Assembly: GCF_003290185.1 (NCBI RefSeq) | Contig: NZ_QNFY01000011.1 | Coordinates: 1-64,000, forward strand | Direction: 5' to 3' | From: Chryseobacterium lathyri | Lineage (GTDB): Bacteria > Bacteroidota > Bacteroidia > Flavobacteriales > Weeksellaceae | DNA length: 64,000 nt | Part shown: one piece after another, positions 1 through 9,280 of the stretch | Numbering within the stretch: position 1 is the stretch's first letter | How the letters are laid out: the number at the start of each line of letters is the position of its first letter | The notes under the pieces: generated by a model | Told to the model about the DNA's origin: nothing | Seen by the model: the letters and a program-made list of their open reading frames with translations, nothing else | The model's database searches: none | Translations under genes and position numbers: made by a program

Positions 1-396
1 TTTCAGTCAGATCAGTTGGGTATTGCATTTTTTTTTTTCAAATATCCAACTTCTGAAAACCGCCTAACAAAAATTTTTATACTTTTTTAAACAGGCTCTA
101 AATAAAAATATATTTTAAATATAAAAATTTTCATACAACCTTATACCCCAATAATATACGGTATTTCAAAATTTAATGTACAAACTCAGTGATTCGGTTT
201 TTTGCGACCCGGTAATTTAAGTTCAAATATAAAATCATTTTGCTGAAATGTTCGAAGTCAGAAATAGTAGCCTTCAGAGCCTAGTAAAGCTTTAATGCGA
301 CAAAACTTGACGTGTTTGAAATAGATTAACTATATCATATTCAGTTTGTTAAATGTGCTGTTGATTTTAAAATAAAACAGAATAATTGGTTTTTTA
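1..396. other. Gene-free AT-rich leader region
   Basis: No open reading frame longer than about 15 codons was found here. A possible hairpin pairs GTTGGGTATT (15-24) with AATATCCAAC (41-50), with a T-run in its loop; it may belong to a gene left of the window. The rest is AT-rich with no recognisable gene. It contains no umuD, the usual partner of the following umuC. Confidence 0.5.
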
Positions 397-412
397 AATG
401 TAATTTTACATT
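397..412. promoter_or_regulatory. Inverted repeat upstream of umuC, candidate operator
   Basis: AATGTA and TACATT form a perfect 6-bp inverted repeat with a 4-nt spacer, 20 nt before the umuC start codon. The position suits a repressor site such as a LexA-type SOS operator, but no such consensus is confirmed here for this lineage, so the role is inferred. Confidence 0.4.
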
Positions 413-432
413 AAAATTATCAGTACCCTGTC

Positions 433-1704
433 ATGTATGCTTTAGTAGATTGCAACAATTTTTTTGTTTCCTGCGAGAGAACTCTGGACCCGTCTCTTGA
501 GGGAAAAGCTGTTGTGGTGCTTTCCAATAATGACGGATGCGTAGTGTCCAGAAGTAAAGAAGCAAAAGATCTGGGGATTCCTATGGCAGCTCCTGCTTTC
601 AAATATAAAGACCTTTTCAAGCAGCATGATGTAAAAAGTTTCTCCGCAAAATTTGAGCTCTATAATTACAAAAGCCAGCGGGTTATTGAAATCTCAAGAT
701 CATACGTCCTGGAATATGAAGTTTACAGTATTGATGAGCTTTTTTTGGAGCTTTCAGGCTTTAAATATATAGATATCCGGGATTATTGCCTTAAGATCAA
801 AAATGACATCAAAAATCAGGAAAGTATTCCTGTAAGCATAGGCATTGCTCCTACCAAAACGCTTTGTAAAGTCGCCAACAGGATCGTAAAAGAATTTCCG
901 GATAAGTTTGAAGGTGTTTATACCCTCGATACTCCTGAAAAAATTGAAAAAGCTCTGAAATGGCTCAACATAGGTGATGTCTGGGGAATAGGGCGTAAAC
1001 TTGCAGCAAAAATGAATGACAGTGGTGTTTATAAAGCCTGGGATCTCCTTCAGAAACCCGAAATATGGGTTCGGAAAATCATGGGGATCCACGGAGTAAG
1101 AATGATCAATGAGCTGAAAGGGATCCGCCAGCTCGAATTAGACAGTCCATCGCCTAAAAAGTCAATAGCAGTTACCCGAAGCTTTATGGAAATGCTTACC
1201 AAAAAAGAAGAAGTCCGGGAACGTGTGGAAACCTTTGGGATGTATTGCTCCGAAAGACTCCGTAAGCAAAATACATGCTGCAGAATGGTTACCGTTTTTG
1301 TCCAGACCAATCGTTTCAGAAAAGATCTTCCGGAATATAAAAATGCAATGACGCAAGTCCTTCCTAATCCTACGAATTCCTCTATTTTGATAGGTAGGGT
1401 AGTGAACGAGCTTTTTGAGGCTATTTACAGAGAAGGGTTCCATTACAAAAGAGCAGGGGTTATCGTCAATGATTTCGTTCCTGAAAACGAAAGACTGATC
1501 AGCCTCTTTGAAGAAGATACCCAAAACCAACATCTTCCCGTTATGAGAGCAATGGATGCCATGAATAAAAAATTCGGGAAAGATAAAGTACGTCTCGGAA
1601 GCATGAGCGGAGAGAATACATTCGGGCGGGCTAAACTTTCTCCGGAATACGAAGCTTTCTTAAAAAACAATACACTTCCTGAAGCCAATTTCAGGTTTCA
1701 CTAA
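433..1704 (+). CDS. umuC: Y-family DNA polymerase, UmuC type
   Basis: 423 residues, the normal UmuC length. The product is the catalytic subunit of an error-prone translesion polymerase (Pol V type) that copies past DNA lesions. The first catalytic Asp is in the N-terminal VDCNNFF motif (D6), and the metal-binding acidic pair is in YSIDELF (D101, E102). The palm and fingers are followed by helix-hairpin-helix and little-finger regions in the C-terminal half. No umuD/lexA-like gene lies in the 430 nt upstream, so any accessory subunit is encoded elsewhere or left of the window. An inverted repeat just upstream suggests damage-type regulation, and a weak terminator follows. Confidence 0.93.
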   Translation: MYALVDCNNFFVSCERTLDPSLEGKAVVVLSNNDGCVVSRSKEAKDLGIPMAAPAFKYKDLFKQHDVKSFSAKFELYNYKSQRVIEISRSYVLEYEVYSIDELFLELSGFKYIDIRDYCLKIKNDIKNQESIPVSIGIAPTKTLCKVANRIVKEFPDKFEGVYTLDTPEKIEKALKWLNIGDVWGIGRKLAAKMNDSGVYKAWDLLQKPEIWVRKIMGIHGVRMINELKGIRQLELDSPSPKKSIAVTRSFMEMLTKKEEVRERVETFGMYCSERLRKQNTCCRMVTVFVQTNRFRKDLPEYKNAMTQVLPNPTNSSILIGRVVNELFEAIYREGFHYKRAGVIVNDFVPENERLISLFEEDTQNQHLPVMRAMDAMNKKFGKDKVRLGSMSGENTFGRAKLSPEYEAFLKNNTLPEANFRFH

Positions 1705-1734
1705 TGTTTTAAAAATTTCTAATAAATCTATTTT

Positions 1735-1758
1735 CCGGTAAAAAAAATGCCGGTTTTT
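1735..1758 (+). terminator. Weak Rho-independent terminator after umuC
   Basis: CCGGTA (1735-1740) pairs with TGCCGG (1748-1753), with one G-T pair, around a loop of seven A. A run of five T follows. The stem is short, so efficiency is uncertain. Confidence 0.45.
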
Positions 1759-1864
1759 GAAACTTTGTCATCATAATTTATTAAAATTCCGAATTTTGAT
1801 ATTGTTTAAATATTTCTAACACTATAGTTATCAGTTAGTTAAGTTTATTCAGTTAATCTGTGTA

Positions 1865-1896
1865 TTGTACAGGTGATTCACTTCAATCTATCTTTG
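1865..1896 (+). promoter_or_regulatory. Promoter of the C1q-like gene cluster
   Basis: TTG at 1865-1867 and TATCTTTG at 1889-1896 are separated by 21 nt, matching the Bacteroidota vegetative promoter (-33 TTTG, -7 TAnnTTTG). The box lies about 36 nt before the ATG at 1933, which supports that start over the in-frame upstream codon at 1873. Confidence 0.6.
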
Positions 1897-1932
1897 CAAA
1901 GGAATTTTCACATTCTAAAAACCACAAATTAC

Positions 1933-2793
1933 ATGAAAAAAATAAACACAATGATGAAAAGTGTAGTGGCTGGAGGATGCTTTTTGATGAGTTTTGCCAA
2001 TGCTCAAGTTGGTATTAATACATCAAGTCCTCAAGCCGTACTGCATACCGACGGTGCCAAAGATAATCCTGCCTCCGGAATTCCAACTGCTGCCCAGGCA
2101 GCTAATGATGTGGTATTCACTGCCAACGGAGAAATAGGCGTGGGAACCCTTGCTCCCGCAGTAAAAATAGACGCCCGGTCCGCTAATAATGCAGACAATT
2201 CTATTGGGATAGGAGAGACTACCCAGGCAGCATCTGTGGCAGGTTCAGGAGCGATGAGGTATAATCCGTTTAATGGTGGGAAAATGCAGTATTCAGACGG
2301 AATTGTCTGGCAGGATCTTATTTCTTCGCCTACAAAAGCTGTTGTAGTAGCTAACCTTCAGGCAGCTAATTTTGCAGTTAAAGTTCCTTATCAGGTTTCT
2401 ACAGGAATTTCCGGATGGACGGAAATTTCTGACCCTACTGCTAATTTCACTCCCGCAACGGGCATTTTCACAGCGCCAAGAACCGGTGTTTACTTAATCT
2501 CTTTTACATATGACTTTGTAAGAGTCGCCCTTGCTTCAGGATATTTTTCCGAAGCAAGATATGTTGTGAACGGGAACACTGTCGTTAAAAAATGTGTAAA
2601 ATCTTTTTCGAATACTTCAAAACAGGCACAGATTGCAGGTTCATGCGTGGCCGGCGTACAGCTCAATAAAGGAGATACTTTCCAGCCACATATTTACCAG
2701 TCGGTCTATAACGGAAGTTTAAGCCTGCGGACAGATATCACACCGGCTAGTAATGAGTACGGTTTTGTAAATCTTTCCATTGTAGAACAATAA
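1933..2793 (+). CDS. Secreted C1q-like domain protein, paralogue A
   Basis: 286 residues from the ATG at 1933; an in-frame start at 1873 lies upstream of the promoter -7 box and is rejected. A Sec signal peptide ends near residue 25 (SFANAQ). The mature N-terminus begins VGINTSSPQAVLHTDG, a motif common at the start of flavobacterial surface and tail-fibre-like proteins, followed by a second GVGTLAP segment. The C-terminal ~140 residues contain TGIFTAPRTGVYLISFTY, a strong C1q/TNF-like beta-sandwich signature. The function is unknown; a trimeric, secreted adhesive or binding protein is plausible. It is the first of three tandem paralogues, 10 nt before the next. Confidence 0.75.
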   Translation: MKKINTMMKSVVAGGCFLMSFANAQVGINTSSPQAVLHTDGAKDNPASGIPTAAQAANDVVFTANGEIGVGTLAPAVKIDARSANNADNSIGIGETTQAASVAGSGAMRYNPFNGGKMQYSDGIVWQDLISSPTKAVVVANLQAANFAVKVPYQVSTGISGWTEISDPTANFTPATGIFTAPRTGVYLISFTYDFVRVALASGYFSEARYVVNGNTVVKKCVKSFSNTSKQAQIAGSCVAGVQLNKGDTFQPHIYQSVYNGSLSLRTDITPASNEYGFVNLSIVEQ

Positions 2794-2803
2794 CACACTT
2801 GAT

Positions 2804-3616
2804 ATGAAAAAAAGATTAGCAATTGCCTTAATGATAGGTGGAAGTCTATTAATTAAGGCACAGATAGGAATCAATATGTCTGCTCCCGAAGCAATCCTTC
2901 ATGTAGACGGACAGAAAAATACAGCTTCGGCAGTTCCGTCAAGCTATTATGATGATGTAGTCGTTACTTTTTCAGGAAATATGGGGGCTGGAACAAAATC
3001 ACCCAAAGTAAGATTGGATTTAAGATCTGGTGAACACGTCAATGCTATAGGTATTGGCGGAACATCACAGACTGCTTCTGCAGCAAAAGCAGGTGCGATG
3101 AGGTACAATACCGGAACACAGGACTTAAGTTACTCCAATGGAACCTCATGGGTCACACTGGCACATAAAGCCACCAATGATTTTGTGGATGCAGAAAACT
3201 TTTCAACACAAAGTTTTACCAGTGGAACACAGGCAGCCGTTACTAACTGGACAAAAAAAACAGATGTTAATGGCAGTTTTAATTCAGGGACGGGAATTTT
3301 TATTGCTTCCAAAACCGGAGTATATATTGTCTCTTTTACATTTTCACTGGCTTCAGGGACTATTGCCAATGATTCACGTTATGAGACCCTGATTCAAACC
3401 AATTCCACCTCTTCAACAACCAATAAGGTCTTCAAATGTGTCGGAAGCTATCCGGGAACGAATTCCCTTTCCAACCGTGTTGCGGGAAACTGCTCCGGGA
3501 TTTTCAACCTTAACAAAGGAGATAATATTACGGTGAGCCTCAATCAGGCTTTAGGAACTGCAAAAACATTAGATACGGACGGTTCACTGACTTCTCTAAG
3601 TATTTTCGGATTATAA
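2804..3616 (+). CDS. Secreted C1q-like domain protein, paralogue B
   Basis: 270 residues. It has a signal peptide ending near KAQ (residue 20), then IGINMSAPEAILHVDGQ, the same N-terminal motif as the genes on each side. The middle AMRYNTGTQDLSYSNGTSW segment parallels the neighbours. The C-terminal TGIFIASKTGVYIVSFTF segment is the C1q-like core. A central tract is rich in Ser, Thr and Asn. Spacing to both neighbours is 8-10 nt, so the three genes are almost certainly one transcript. The role is unknown beyond being exported and probably oligomeric. Confidence 0.73.
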   Translation: MKKRLAIALMIGGSLLIKAQIGINMSAPEAILHVDGQKNTASAVPSSYYDDVVVTFSGNMGAGTKSPKVRLDLRSGEHVNAIGIGGTSQTASAAKAGAMRYNTGTQDLSYSNGTSWVTLAHKATNDFVDAENFSTQSFTSGTQAAVTNWTKKTDVNGSFNSGTGIFIASKTGVYIVSFTFSLASGTIANDSRYETLIQTNSTSSTTNKVFKCVGSYPGTNSLSNRVAGNCSGIFNLNKGDNITVSLNQALGTAKTLDTDGSLTSLSIFGL

Positions 3617-3624
3617 AAACAGGA

Positions 3625-4536
3625 ATGATGAAAAAAAGATATTTAATAATAATTTTAGCCTTAAGCTTCAATTTTGCATTTTCACAGGTTGGAGTTAATA
3701 CACCGAACCCAGCAGGAATCCTTCATACCGATGGGCAAAAGGACAATCCCGTATCAGGATCTTCATTTACACCTGCCCAGCAGGCTAATGATGTTTTGAT
3801 TACAAGCGCAGGAAGAGTAGGAGCGGGAACACACAGCCCGACTGTAAAAGTAGATGCCAGAAATTCAGGGGACGGAGCAATCGGTTTCGGAACTTCTTCA
3901 CTTACGGCAGCAACGGCAGACGAAGGTGCCGTTCGCTACAATAGCGGAATGGAATATTCTAACGGAAATGAATGGCTGCCCTTGCTTACTGCCCAACCAG
4001 CCGTTAATAAGGTCATTGTTATTGCTGCAAAAACGGATAACACTGTAAAGTTGGTAACCCCGGCAGCAGCAGTTACAACAGGTCTTCAGAACCGCGCCAG
4101 CAATTACCTGGTAGGCTGGACGAAAGCTTTTGAGAGTAATTCCGGAAACAATTTCAATGCTGCGACGGGAATTTTTACAGCACCCCGGAACGGAGTTTAT
4201 GTAGCTTCTTTTACTACAGATCTGGCTCCTCTTGCTATTAATTATACGACAGATCCTTTGAATCCAATACAAATAGAAGCGATCTGGCAGCTGTATGACA
4301 ATACAGCAGGAGTACTTCCGGCAAATATTGTAAATACCGTGAAGTGTGTGAATACCATGTCTTCAAACAGCAACGGGAATATTGATGCAGGAAGTAACTG
4401 TACAGCTTCCTTTTATATGACTACAGGACAACGTTTGATGCCTTATATCTGGTTCAATTTAAATGGCTTAAATACAGCAGGCTTCTCACTGAATAATACG
4501 GGAGGCTATAACAACCTGACCATAGCGGAACAGTAA
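3625..4536 (+). CDS. Secreted C1q-like domain protein, paralogue C
   Basis: 303 residues; the second ATG at 3628 is an equally possible start. The signal peptide ends at FSQ, followed by VGVNTPNPAGILHTDGQ. The C1q-like core is TGIFTAPRNGVYVASFTT, with a longer inserted loop before it than in paralogues A and B. A Cys pair in the C-terminal half (VKCVN and SNCTA) recurs in all three copies and may form a disulphide. Its stop codon directly abuts the stop codon of the convergent regulator gene, with no spacer. Confidence 0.73.
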   Translation: MMKKRYLIIILALSFNFAFSQVGVNTPNPAGILHTDGQKDNPVSGSSFTPAQQANDVLITSAGRVGAGTHSPTVKVDARNSGDGAIGFGTSSLTAATADEGAVRYNSGMEYSNGNEWLPLLTAQPAVNKVIVIAAKTDNTVKLVTPAAAVTTGLQNRASNYLVGWTKAFESNSGNNFNAATGIFTAPRNGVYVASFTTDLAPLAINYTTDPLNPIQIEAIWQLYDNTAGVLPANIVNTVKCVNTMSSNSNGNIDAGSNCTASFYMTTGQRLMPYIWFNLNGLNTAGFSLNNTGGYNNLTIAEQ

Positions 4537-6087
4537 TTACGATATTCCTTCCAGAGCTTTGATGAATGCAGAAGGGTGTATTCCTGTTATTTTTTTGAAT
4601 TCAAGAGAGAATGCACTGTGAGAGGAGTATCCTGTGATTTCTGCAAGATGATTGATCTTGTATTTACGGTATTGAGGATCATTTTTTAACTTGTCAACAA
4701 TATAATTGATCCTCAGATGATTGATGTATTGATTGAAATTGAAATTTTTGTGCTTCCTGATTACAGCAGACAGATATTTTGTATTCACATTCAGGGTATT
4801 CGATATATTATAACGTGAAATATTTTTGTTGTTAAAGCCAAAGCTCTCTTCGAAGGCCTTTAAGCCTGCTAAAATATGTTCCTCTGCTTCAGGTGAAATT
4901 TTTATATCAGCCGGAATGCTGTTTCCCGATTGATCTTCAGCCTCATGAGGATCCTCTTCGTATGCAACGGGGGTAATTCCCTGCTGATAAATTTGAGTTA
5001 CAGTTTTTTTGTGTTTTTTTTGGAGGCTGATCATATTAAAAATAACTGTTCCCAAAACGAGAAGCAGCATGATACAGGCTGCAATCAGACCCTTTGAGAG
5101 GCTGTGGCTTTTAACCAGCTGGCTGTCGAAATTCTCTTCCTTTTGGGTAAGGGTTTTATTGACGGCCATTTTCTGATTGTAGGCAATGCTGTCTTTTAAT
5201 TCAAGGTTCTCTAATTTATATTTCTGAACATTTTCAGGATCCTTCAATTTTTTGTAGGCTTCCTCAAGATTTTTTGTAATCTCTATTTTCTTTTCCGTAA
5301 AACCATATTTATTGGCAATTTTTAAAGCCTTTTGAAAATATGAAACAGCACTGTCCTGTTTATTCTGCTGTGAATATGAGAATCCGATATCATGGAGAAT
5401 ATTGGATCTCAGATAATAATTATCATTCCCAACCAGGGCAAGAGCCTTCGCGAAAAAAGACTGGGCTTCTTCAAACTTTTTAACTTCTGATAAATTATAA
5501 CCCAGGTTAGTGTATGCCGAAACCAGAAGCTCATTTCTTCTCGGAATATTTTTGATCTGCTGAAATTCCCGGACTGCATTTTTAGAATAAGATTCTTTTT
5601 TTTGATATTCATTCTGATTAAAAAGGATCAGAAAAGAATTGTAGATCATTCCTTTCAGCTCATGTCCTTCATCCGTGTTTTCGTTTTTTATTTCGGACAA
5701 CCCTTTATTTAAGCTTTCTGAAGCTTCTTTTAACAGTCCGAGTTTTGCATACTGTGTTCCCTGCATCCTGTAGGCAAGCGCCTTTCCAGGGGCATAATTG
5801 TTTTCTGTAGCGATTTTCAGTGCTTTTTCAGCAAAATCAAGACTTCCCTTGGCATCCGATCTTAGATAGCTGTTGAACGATTTCAGATAATAAGCTTTAG
5901 CAATATAATTAGGCTGATTTTTTCTCTGGGCAGAATCTATGATGGTATTCAGGACAATTTCCGAGCTGTCCGGATTTTTAGAGGTCAGTGACCGTGCGTA
6001 TTTATATTGTCTCTCAAAATCAAAGTGTTGAGAGAATAGGGAATGTGAAAATATAAGGAAGAGAAAGAATATAATTTTTTTTTTCAT
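4537..6087 (-). CDS. Membrane-anchored TPR protein with AraC-type DNA-binding domain
   Basis: 516 residues. A signal/anchor sequence is followed by several tetratricopeptide-like helical repeats (about 30-310, for example ALAYRMQGTQYAKLGLLKEA). A hydrophobic segment near 330-350 (LIAACIMLLLVLGTVIF) comes before a cytoplasmic C-terminal AraC/XylS helix-turn-helix domain (about 410-512) that ends in the typical TGIHPSAF. This is a common flavobacterial architecture in which periplasmic TPRs may sense a signal and the HTH acts at the membrane. The target is unknown. It is the first gene downstream of, and convergent with, the C1q cluster. Confidence 0.8.
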   Translation of the reverse strand: MKKKIIFFLFLIFSHSLFSQHFDFERQYKYARSLTSKNPDSSEIVLNTIIDSAQRKNQPNYIAKAYYLKSFNSYLRSDAKGSLDFAEKALKIATENNYAPGKALAYRMQGTQYAKLGLLKEASESLNKGLSEIKNENTDEGHELKGMIYNSFLILFNQNEYQKKESYSKNAVREFQQIKNIPRRNELLVSAYTNLGYNLSEVKKFEEAQSFFAKALALVGNDNYYLRSNILHDIGFSYSQQNKQDSAVSYFQKALKIANKYGFTEKKIEITKNLEEAYKKLKDPENVQKYKLENLELKDSIAYNQKMAVNKTLTQKEENFDSQLVKSHSLSKGLIAACIMLLLVLGTVIFNMISLQKKHKKTVTQIYQQGITPVAYEEDPHEAEDQSGNSIPADIKISPEAEEHILAGLKAFEESFGFNNKNISRYNISNTLNVNTKYLSAVIRKHKNFNFNQYINHLRINYIVDKLKNDPQYRKYKINHLAEITGYSSHSAFSLEFKKITGIHPSAFIKALEGIS

Positions 6088-6102
6088 CTGTTTTTGTTGT
6101 GT

Positions 6103-6714
6103 TTACTTTTTTTCGTATTTCCAGTTTCTGGATTTTCCTTCGGCTAGCCATTCCAAAGATTGTTCCATTCTTTTGTTTCTGGTTACTTCAGTTTTTGCTT
6201 CAGTGATCCAGCTGATATATTCTTTCCTGAAAGAAGGCGATTTTTTCTCAAAAACGGCCAAGGCATCTTTATTTTTATTCAAGGCATTTTGAAAATAATC
6301 AGGAATTTCCGTTTCCACTTTGGAGGGTGCTGCTTTTTTCATGGTAACCCCCATATCTGTAAGTTCCATCGCTTCTTTAATCGCCTTTTTAAGCTGAGGT
6401 TTTGAAGGCAGGTCTTCCATTTTGGTGAGCTTGCCTAAGCTGAACATTGAACTTCTTTCGGCTGTTGTTTCTATTTCCTTTAAAGTTTTCATCTCCTGGT
6501 GCAGCCAGAATCCGAGGCTGCAATACAGTTTGAAAGAAGTAATAGAGCAAAGTATTTTTCCTTTATACATGAAGGTAGGAAACTTCCATTTTATAGCTTC
6601 TTCTGCCTCAGGACAGCATTCATGAATAGTTTCCCTGAGATAATTTAAAATAGGTTTTGCAAAATCCGGAGATTTCTCAATGTACTCATCGACTTTTACA
6701 TGATAATTTTCCAT
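6103..6714 (-). CDS. YdeI/OmdA-family protein with DUF1801 domain
   Basis: 203 residues. The N-terminal half resembles DUF1801/YdhG (AIKWKFPTFMYKGKILCS). The C-terminal half matches the bacteriocin-protection OmdA/YdeI family (SFRKEYISWITEAKTEVTRNK). Homologues are small soluble proteins of uncertain function, some tied to stress or antibiotic tolerance. It lies 5 nt downstream of the serine hydrolase gene on the same strand and 15 nt upstream of the TPR/AraC gene, so these three may be co-transcribed. Confidence 0.75.
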   Translation of the reverse strand: MENYHVKVDEYIEKSPDFAKPILNYLRETIHECCPEAEEAIKWKFPTFMYKGKILCSITSFKLYCSLGFWLHQEMKTLKEIETTAERSSMFSLGKLTKMEDLPSKPQLKKAIKEAMELTDMGVTMKKAAPSKVETEIPDYFQNALNKNKDALAVFEKKSPSFRKEYISWITEAKTEVTRNKRMEQSLEWLAEGKSRNWKYEKK

Positions 6715-6719
6715 AGTTT

Positions 6720-7853
6720 TTACTGAAATAATGATACGGTTTCGTTGACAAGAAATTTTACCTGATCCGGTCTTCCCCTGTCATTTTTAGGGTTATTTCT
6801 GTAGCTTCCGGTTCTTACAATGACCATATTGTGTTCGGGAACCATAATAATATATTGTCCCTGCAGTCCCAGAAAATAATAATGTTTGATAGGATTATCA
6901 TGGTTGATCCAGAGCCCCATTCCGTAGATCTCTTCAGATTTTTCCGTAGGTGTTCTCATCTGCTCTATAAAATCCCTGTTAAGGATCTGATGATCTCCCA
7001 CCTTCCCGTCATCTAGAAACAGCTGTCCCAGCTTCGCATAATCTCTTGCATTGGAATGGATGCAGCAGTATGTTTTTTCCATCCCGTAATTATCCGTGCT
7101 CCATGAGGCATTCTGTTCCATTCCCATCGGGATCCAGAATTTTTCGGATAAATAACTTGCTAAAGTCTGATTCAGGGCTTTTTTCAAAGCAAATCCGAGG
7201 AGCTGGGTAGAGCCGCTCTGGTATTCATACCGGGTGCCGGGTTCTTCTTTAAACCTTCTCGAAAAAACTGCTTTAATCAGATCTTTGCCATAATAGGCTT
7301 TTGCATTCGGCAGAAAAGGATTATTGTAATTTTCATCCCAGTCAAGCCCTGCTTCCATTTGGGCTAAATTTTTAAGCGTGACATTGCTTCCGAATTGTTT
7401 TTCTTTAAATTCAGGATGAAAATCAGAAAGTTTTTCATCCATATTTTTAATGATACCTTCTTCCAGAGCTTTTCCTAGCAGCATGACAGTAACAGCCTTT
7501 GCCATGGAAAAAGAATTGGTCGGTGAAAGCTGATTATAGCCGTCCCAATACTGCTCATGAAGGATCTTGCCATTTTTTATGACAACAAAGGCAGCTGTTT
7601 TGGAATGTTTTAAATTTTCAATTACATTGCCCGGGAGTTCCTTATGATTGTATTCAGGGTCTTCCGCCCACAGTTCCGGCTCTTTCGTAGCGATGAAGTT
7701 TCCGGGAAAAAGTTTCCCATCGTCAATATAGGCGCTTGATTTTCCTTTAAGATACGTTTTGGAAATTCCGCTGAATAAATAATCGTATCCCAAAAGATAA
7801 ACTGCAGCTGCACCTAAGGCTGCTCCGCCTATTACATATTTTAATACCTTCAT
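6720..7853 (-). CDS. Serine hydrolase, beta-lactamase/6-aminohexanoate-dimer hydrolase fold
   Basis: 377 residues from the ATG at 7853; an upstream in-frame TTG at 7880 overlaps the promoter -7 box and is rejected. An N-terminal hydrophobic segment (YVIGGAALGAAAVYLLG) anchors or exports the protein. The SxxK catalytic motif is in NSFSMAKAV. A tyrosine motif YEYQSGS occupies the YxN position. These place it with class C beta-lactamase-like esterases and NylB-type hydrolases. The substrate is unknown; a resistance role is not implied. It is divergent from the M48 protease gene. Confidence 0.8.
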   Translation of the reverse strand: MKVLKYVIGGAALGAAAVYLLGYDYLFSGISKTYLKGKSSAYIDDGKLFPGNFIATKEPELWAEDPEYNHKELPGNVIENLKHSKTAAFVVIKNGKILHEQYWDGYNQLSPTNSFSMAKAVTVMLLGKALEEGIIKNMDEKLSDFHPEFKEKQFGSNVTLKNLAQMEAGLDWDENYNNPFLPNAKAYYGKDLIKAVFSRRFKEEPGTRYEYQSGSTQLLGFALKKALNQTLASYLSEKFWIPMGMEQNASWSTDNYGMEKTYCCIHSNARDYAKLGQLFLDDGKVGDHQILNRDFIEQMRTPTEKSEEIYGMGLWINHDNPIKHYYFLGLQGQYIIMVPEHNMVIVRTGSYRNNPKNDRGRPDQVKFLVNETVSLFQ

Positions 7854-7877
7854 ATGATCATGAGTATCAGTCTCAAA

Positions 7878-7885
7878 CAAATTTA
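7878..7885 (-). promoter_or_regulatory. -7 element for the serine hydrolase gene
   Basis: Read on the minus strand, TAAATTTG is a perfect TAnnTTTG box about 25 nt before the ATG at 7853. A good -33 element was not seen. Confidence 0.45.
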
Positions 7886-7942
7886 TAATAATTTTGATAA
7901 GAAAATGAGAAAGAAACGGTAAATAAACTATTTTTGCGATTA

Positions 7943-9280
7943 ATGATGAAAAATATGACCAGAAAACTTATTGTATTCGTGTTTTTCATTTTTTCAGTGA
8001 TGGGAGCTGCCCAGACCTATAAAATGATTGACACCGCAGACTATTTACAGAGAAAAGAATTTTTAAAAAGTTTTGCCGGAAATAACGAGGTTTTTATTAA
8101 AAAATTAAAATCGCAGTATTCTGGGAAGACAGGGACAGAACTGTCCAGGATTTACAAGGAATTCGGGACTGATTTTGAGAAACAGGTGAAAAACAAAGAT
8201 TTTATTTTCAAGTCTGAATTTGAAACTGAAATAAAAAGCCTGATCCAGCGCCTCAAAAAAAACAATCCGAATATTCCCCAGGATCTGAAAATTTTGGTGG
8301 CGAGGGACAATACTCCTAATGCTTATTGCCTTGCAGACGGTACTTTCGTGATCAATATGGGCCTCTACAACTGGCTAAACAGCGAAGATCAGATTGCTGC
8401 CGTCATCACTCATGAGCTTGGACATAAACTTGATGAACACTCACTTAAAACATTTTTAAGCATTATTGAACAGAATCAACTAGATAAAATAACGGTTCAG
8501 AGTTTAAAGGAAACAACGGAAAAACGCAGCCATAGCCAAAATCAGAAGGCCTTTGATATCCTTAAAAACCGCGCTTATAAAAAAGGGGTGGAAAGAAGAA
8601 AACAGGAAATGAAGGCCGATTCGCTGGGGTATGTGATCTTTAAGAGCAGTGATTTTAAGAAAGCTGAATTCGTCAATGTCCTTCAACGGTTGCAGGATTT
8701 CGATACGATCTCTCCCCGTGAATTAAAAGTGGAAACCTATAAAAAGCTTTTTGATCTTCCCAAGCAGGCTTTCAATGAAAAGTGGATGAAAAAAGAAGAT
8801 TTCTCACTGTATAATTATAATTTTTACAAAGAGAAGCTGGATAAAGATTCCCTGGCATCCCATCCTGAAATGTCCAGGAGAATTGAAAGACTCAAAAAAA
8901 CATTCACTGAGCTGAAAACATCTGCAGAACCGGAAAAAGCCTCTGAGACCTTTACAACCCTAAAGAAAATGGCCAGAATGGAAATCCTTCCCAATTATTT
9001 TCATTCCGAAGATTATGGACTGGGGATTTATGTAGCCATGCAGTTCCTGCAGGACGGCGAAGAGGAAAAATATTATAAAGGCTGGCTGGGCAAATGCTTT
9101 TCAAAAATATATGAAGCCCGGAAAAATTACAACCTGAACCGTTATCTGGACAGGATTGAACCTAAAAATCAAAGTGAAAGCTATCAGCAGTTCCTGAACT
9201 TTATGTGGAATCTAAGCCTTGATGACATTAAAAATATAGCAGATTTTTACCAGAGCAGCTACCAAATAAAAGAATCCTGA
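7943..9280 (+). CDS. Secreted M48-family zinc metalloprotease
   Basis: About 445 residues from the first ATG; an in-frame TTG lies nine bases further upstream inside a TATTTTTG promoter-like box and is rejected. The signal peptide ends near GAAQ. The zinc-binding HExxH is in ITHELGHKLDEHS, and the third ligand is probably the Glu of QEMKADSLGY. This is the gluzincin pattern of M48 peptidases, which degrade damaged or misfolded envelope proteins. The C-terminal ~200 residues are charged and have no recognised domain. The promoter-like box sits only a few bases before the start, so the leader is very short. A hairpin terminator includes the stop codon. Confidence 0.82.
   Translation: MMKNMTRKLIVFVFFIFSVMGAAQTYKMIDTADYLQRKEFLKSFAGNNEVFIKKLKSQYSGKTGTELSRIYKEFGTDFEKQVKNKDFIFKSEFETEIKSLIQRLKKNNPNIPQDLKILVARDNTPNAYCLADGTFVINMGLYNWLNSEDQIAAVITHELGHKLDEHSLKTFLSIIEQNQLDKITVQSLKETTEKRSHSQNQKAFDILKNRAYKKGVERRKQEMKADSLGYVIFKSSDFKKAEFVNVLQRLQDFDTISPRELKVETYKKLFDLPKQAFNEKWMKKEDFSLYNYNFYKEKLDKDSLASHPEMSRRIERLKKTFTELKTSAEPEKASETFTTLKKMARMEILPNYFHSEDYGLGIYVAMQFLQDGEEEKYYKGWLGKCFSKIYEARKNYNLNRYLDRIEPKNQSESYQQFLNFMWNLSLDDIKNIADFYQSSYQIKES

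Noticed and set aside
1-60. Hairpin with a T-rich loop as a terminator
   Set aside because: The T-run is in the loop instead of after the stem, so it does not form a normal terminator; left only as a note.
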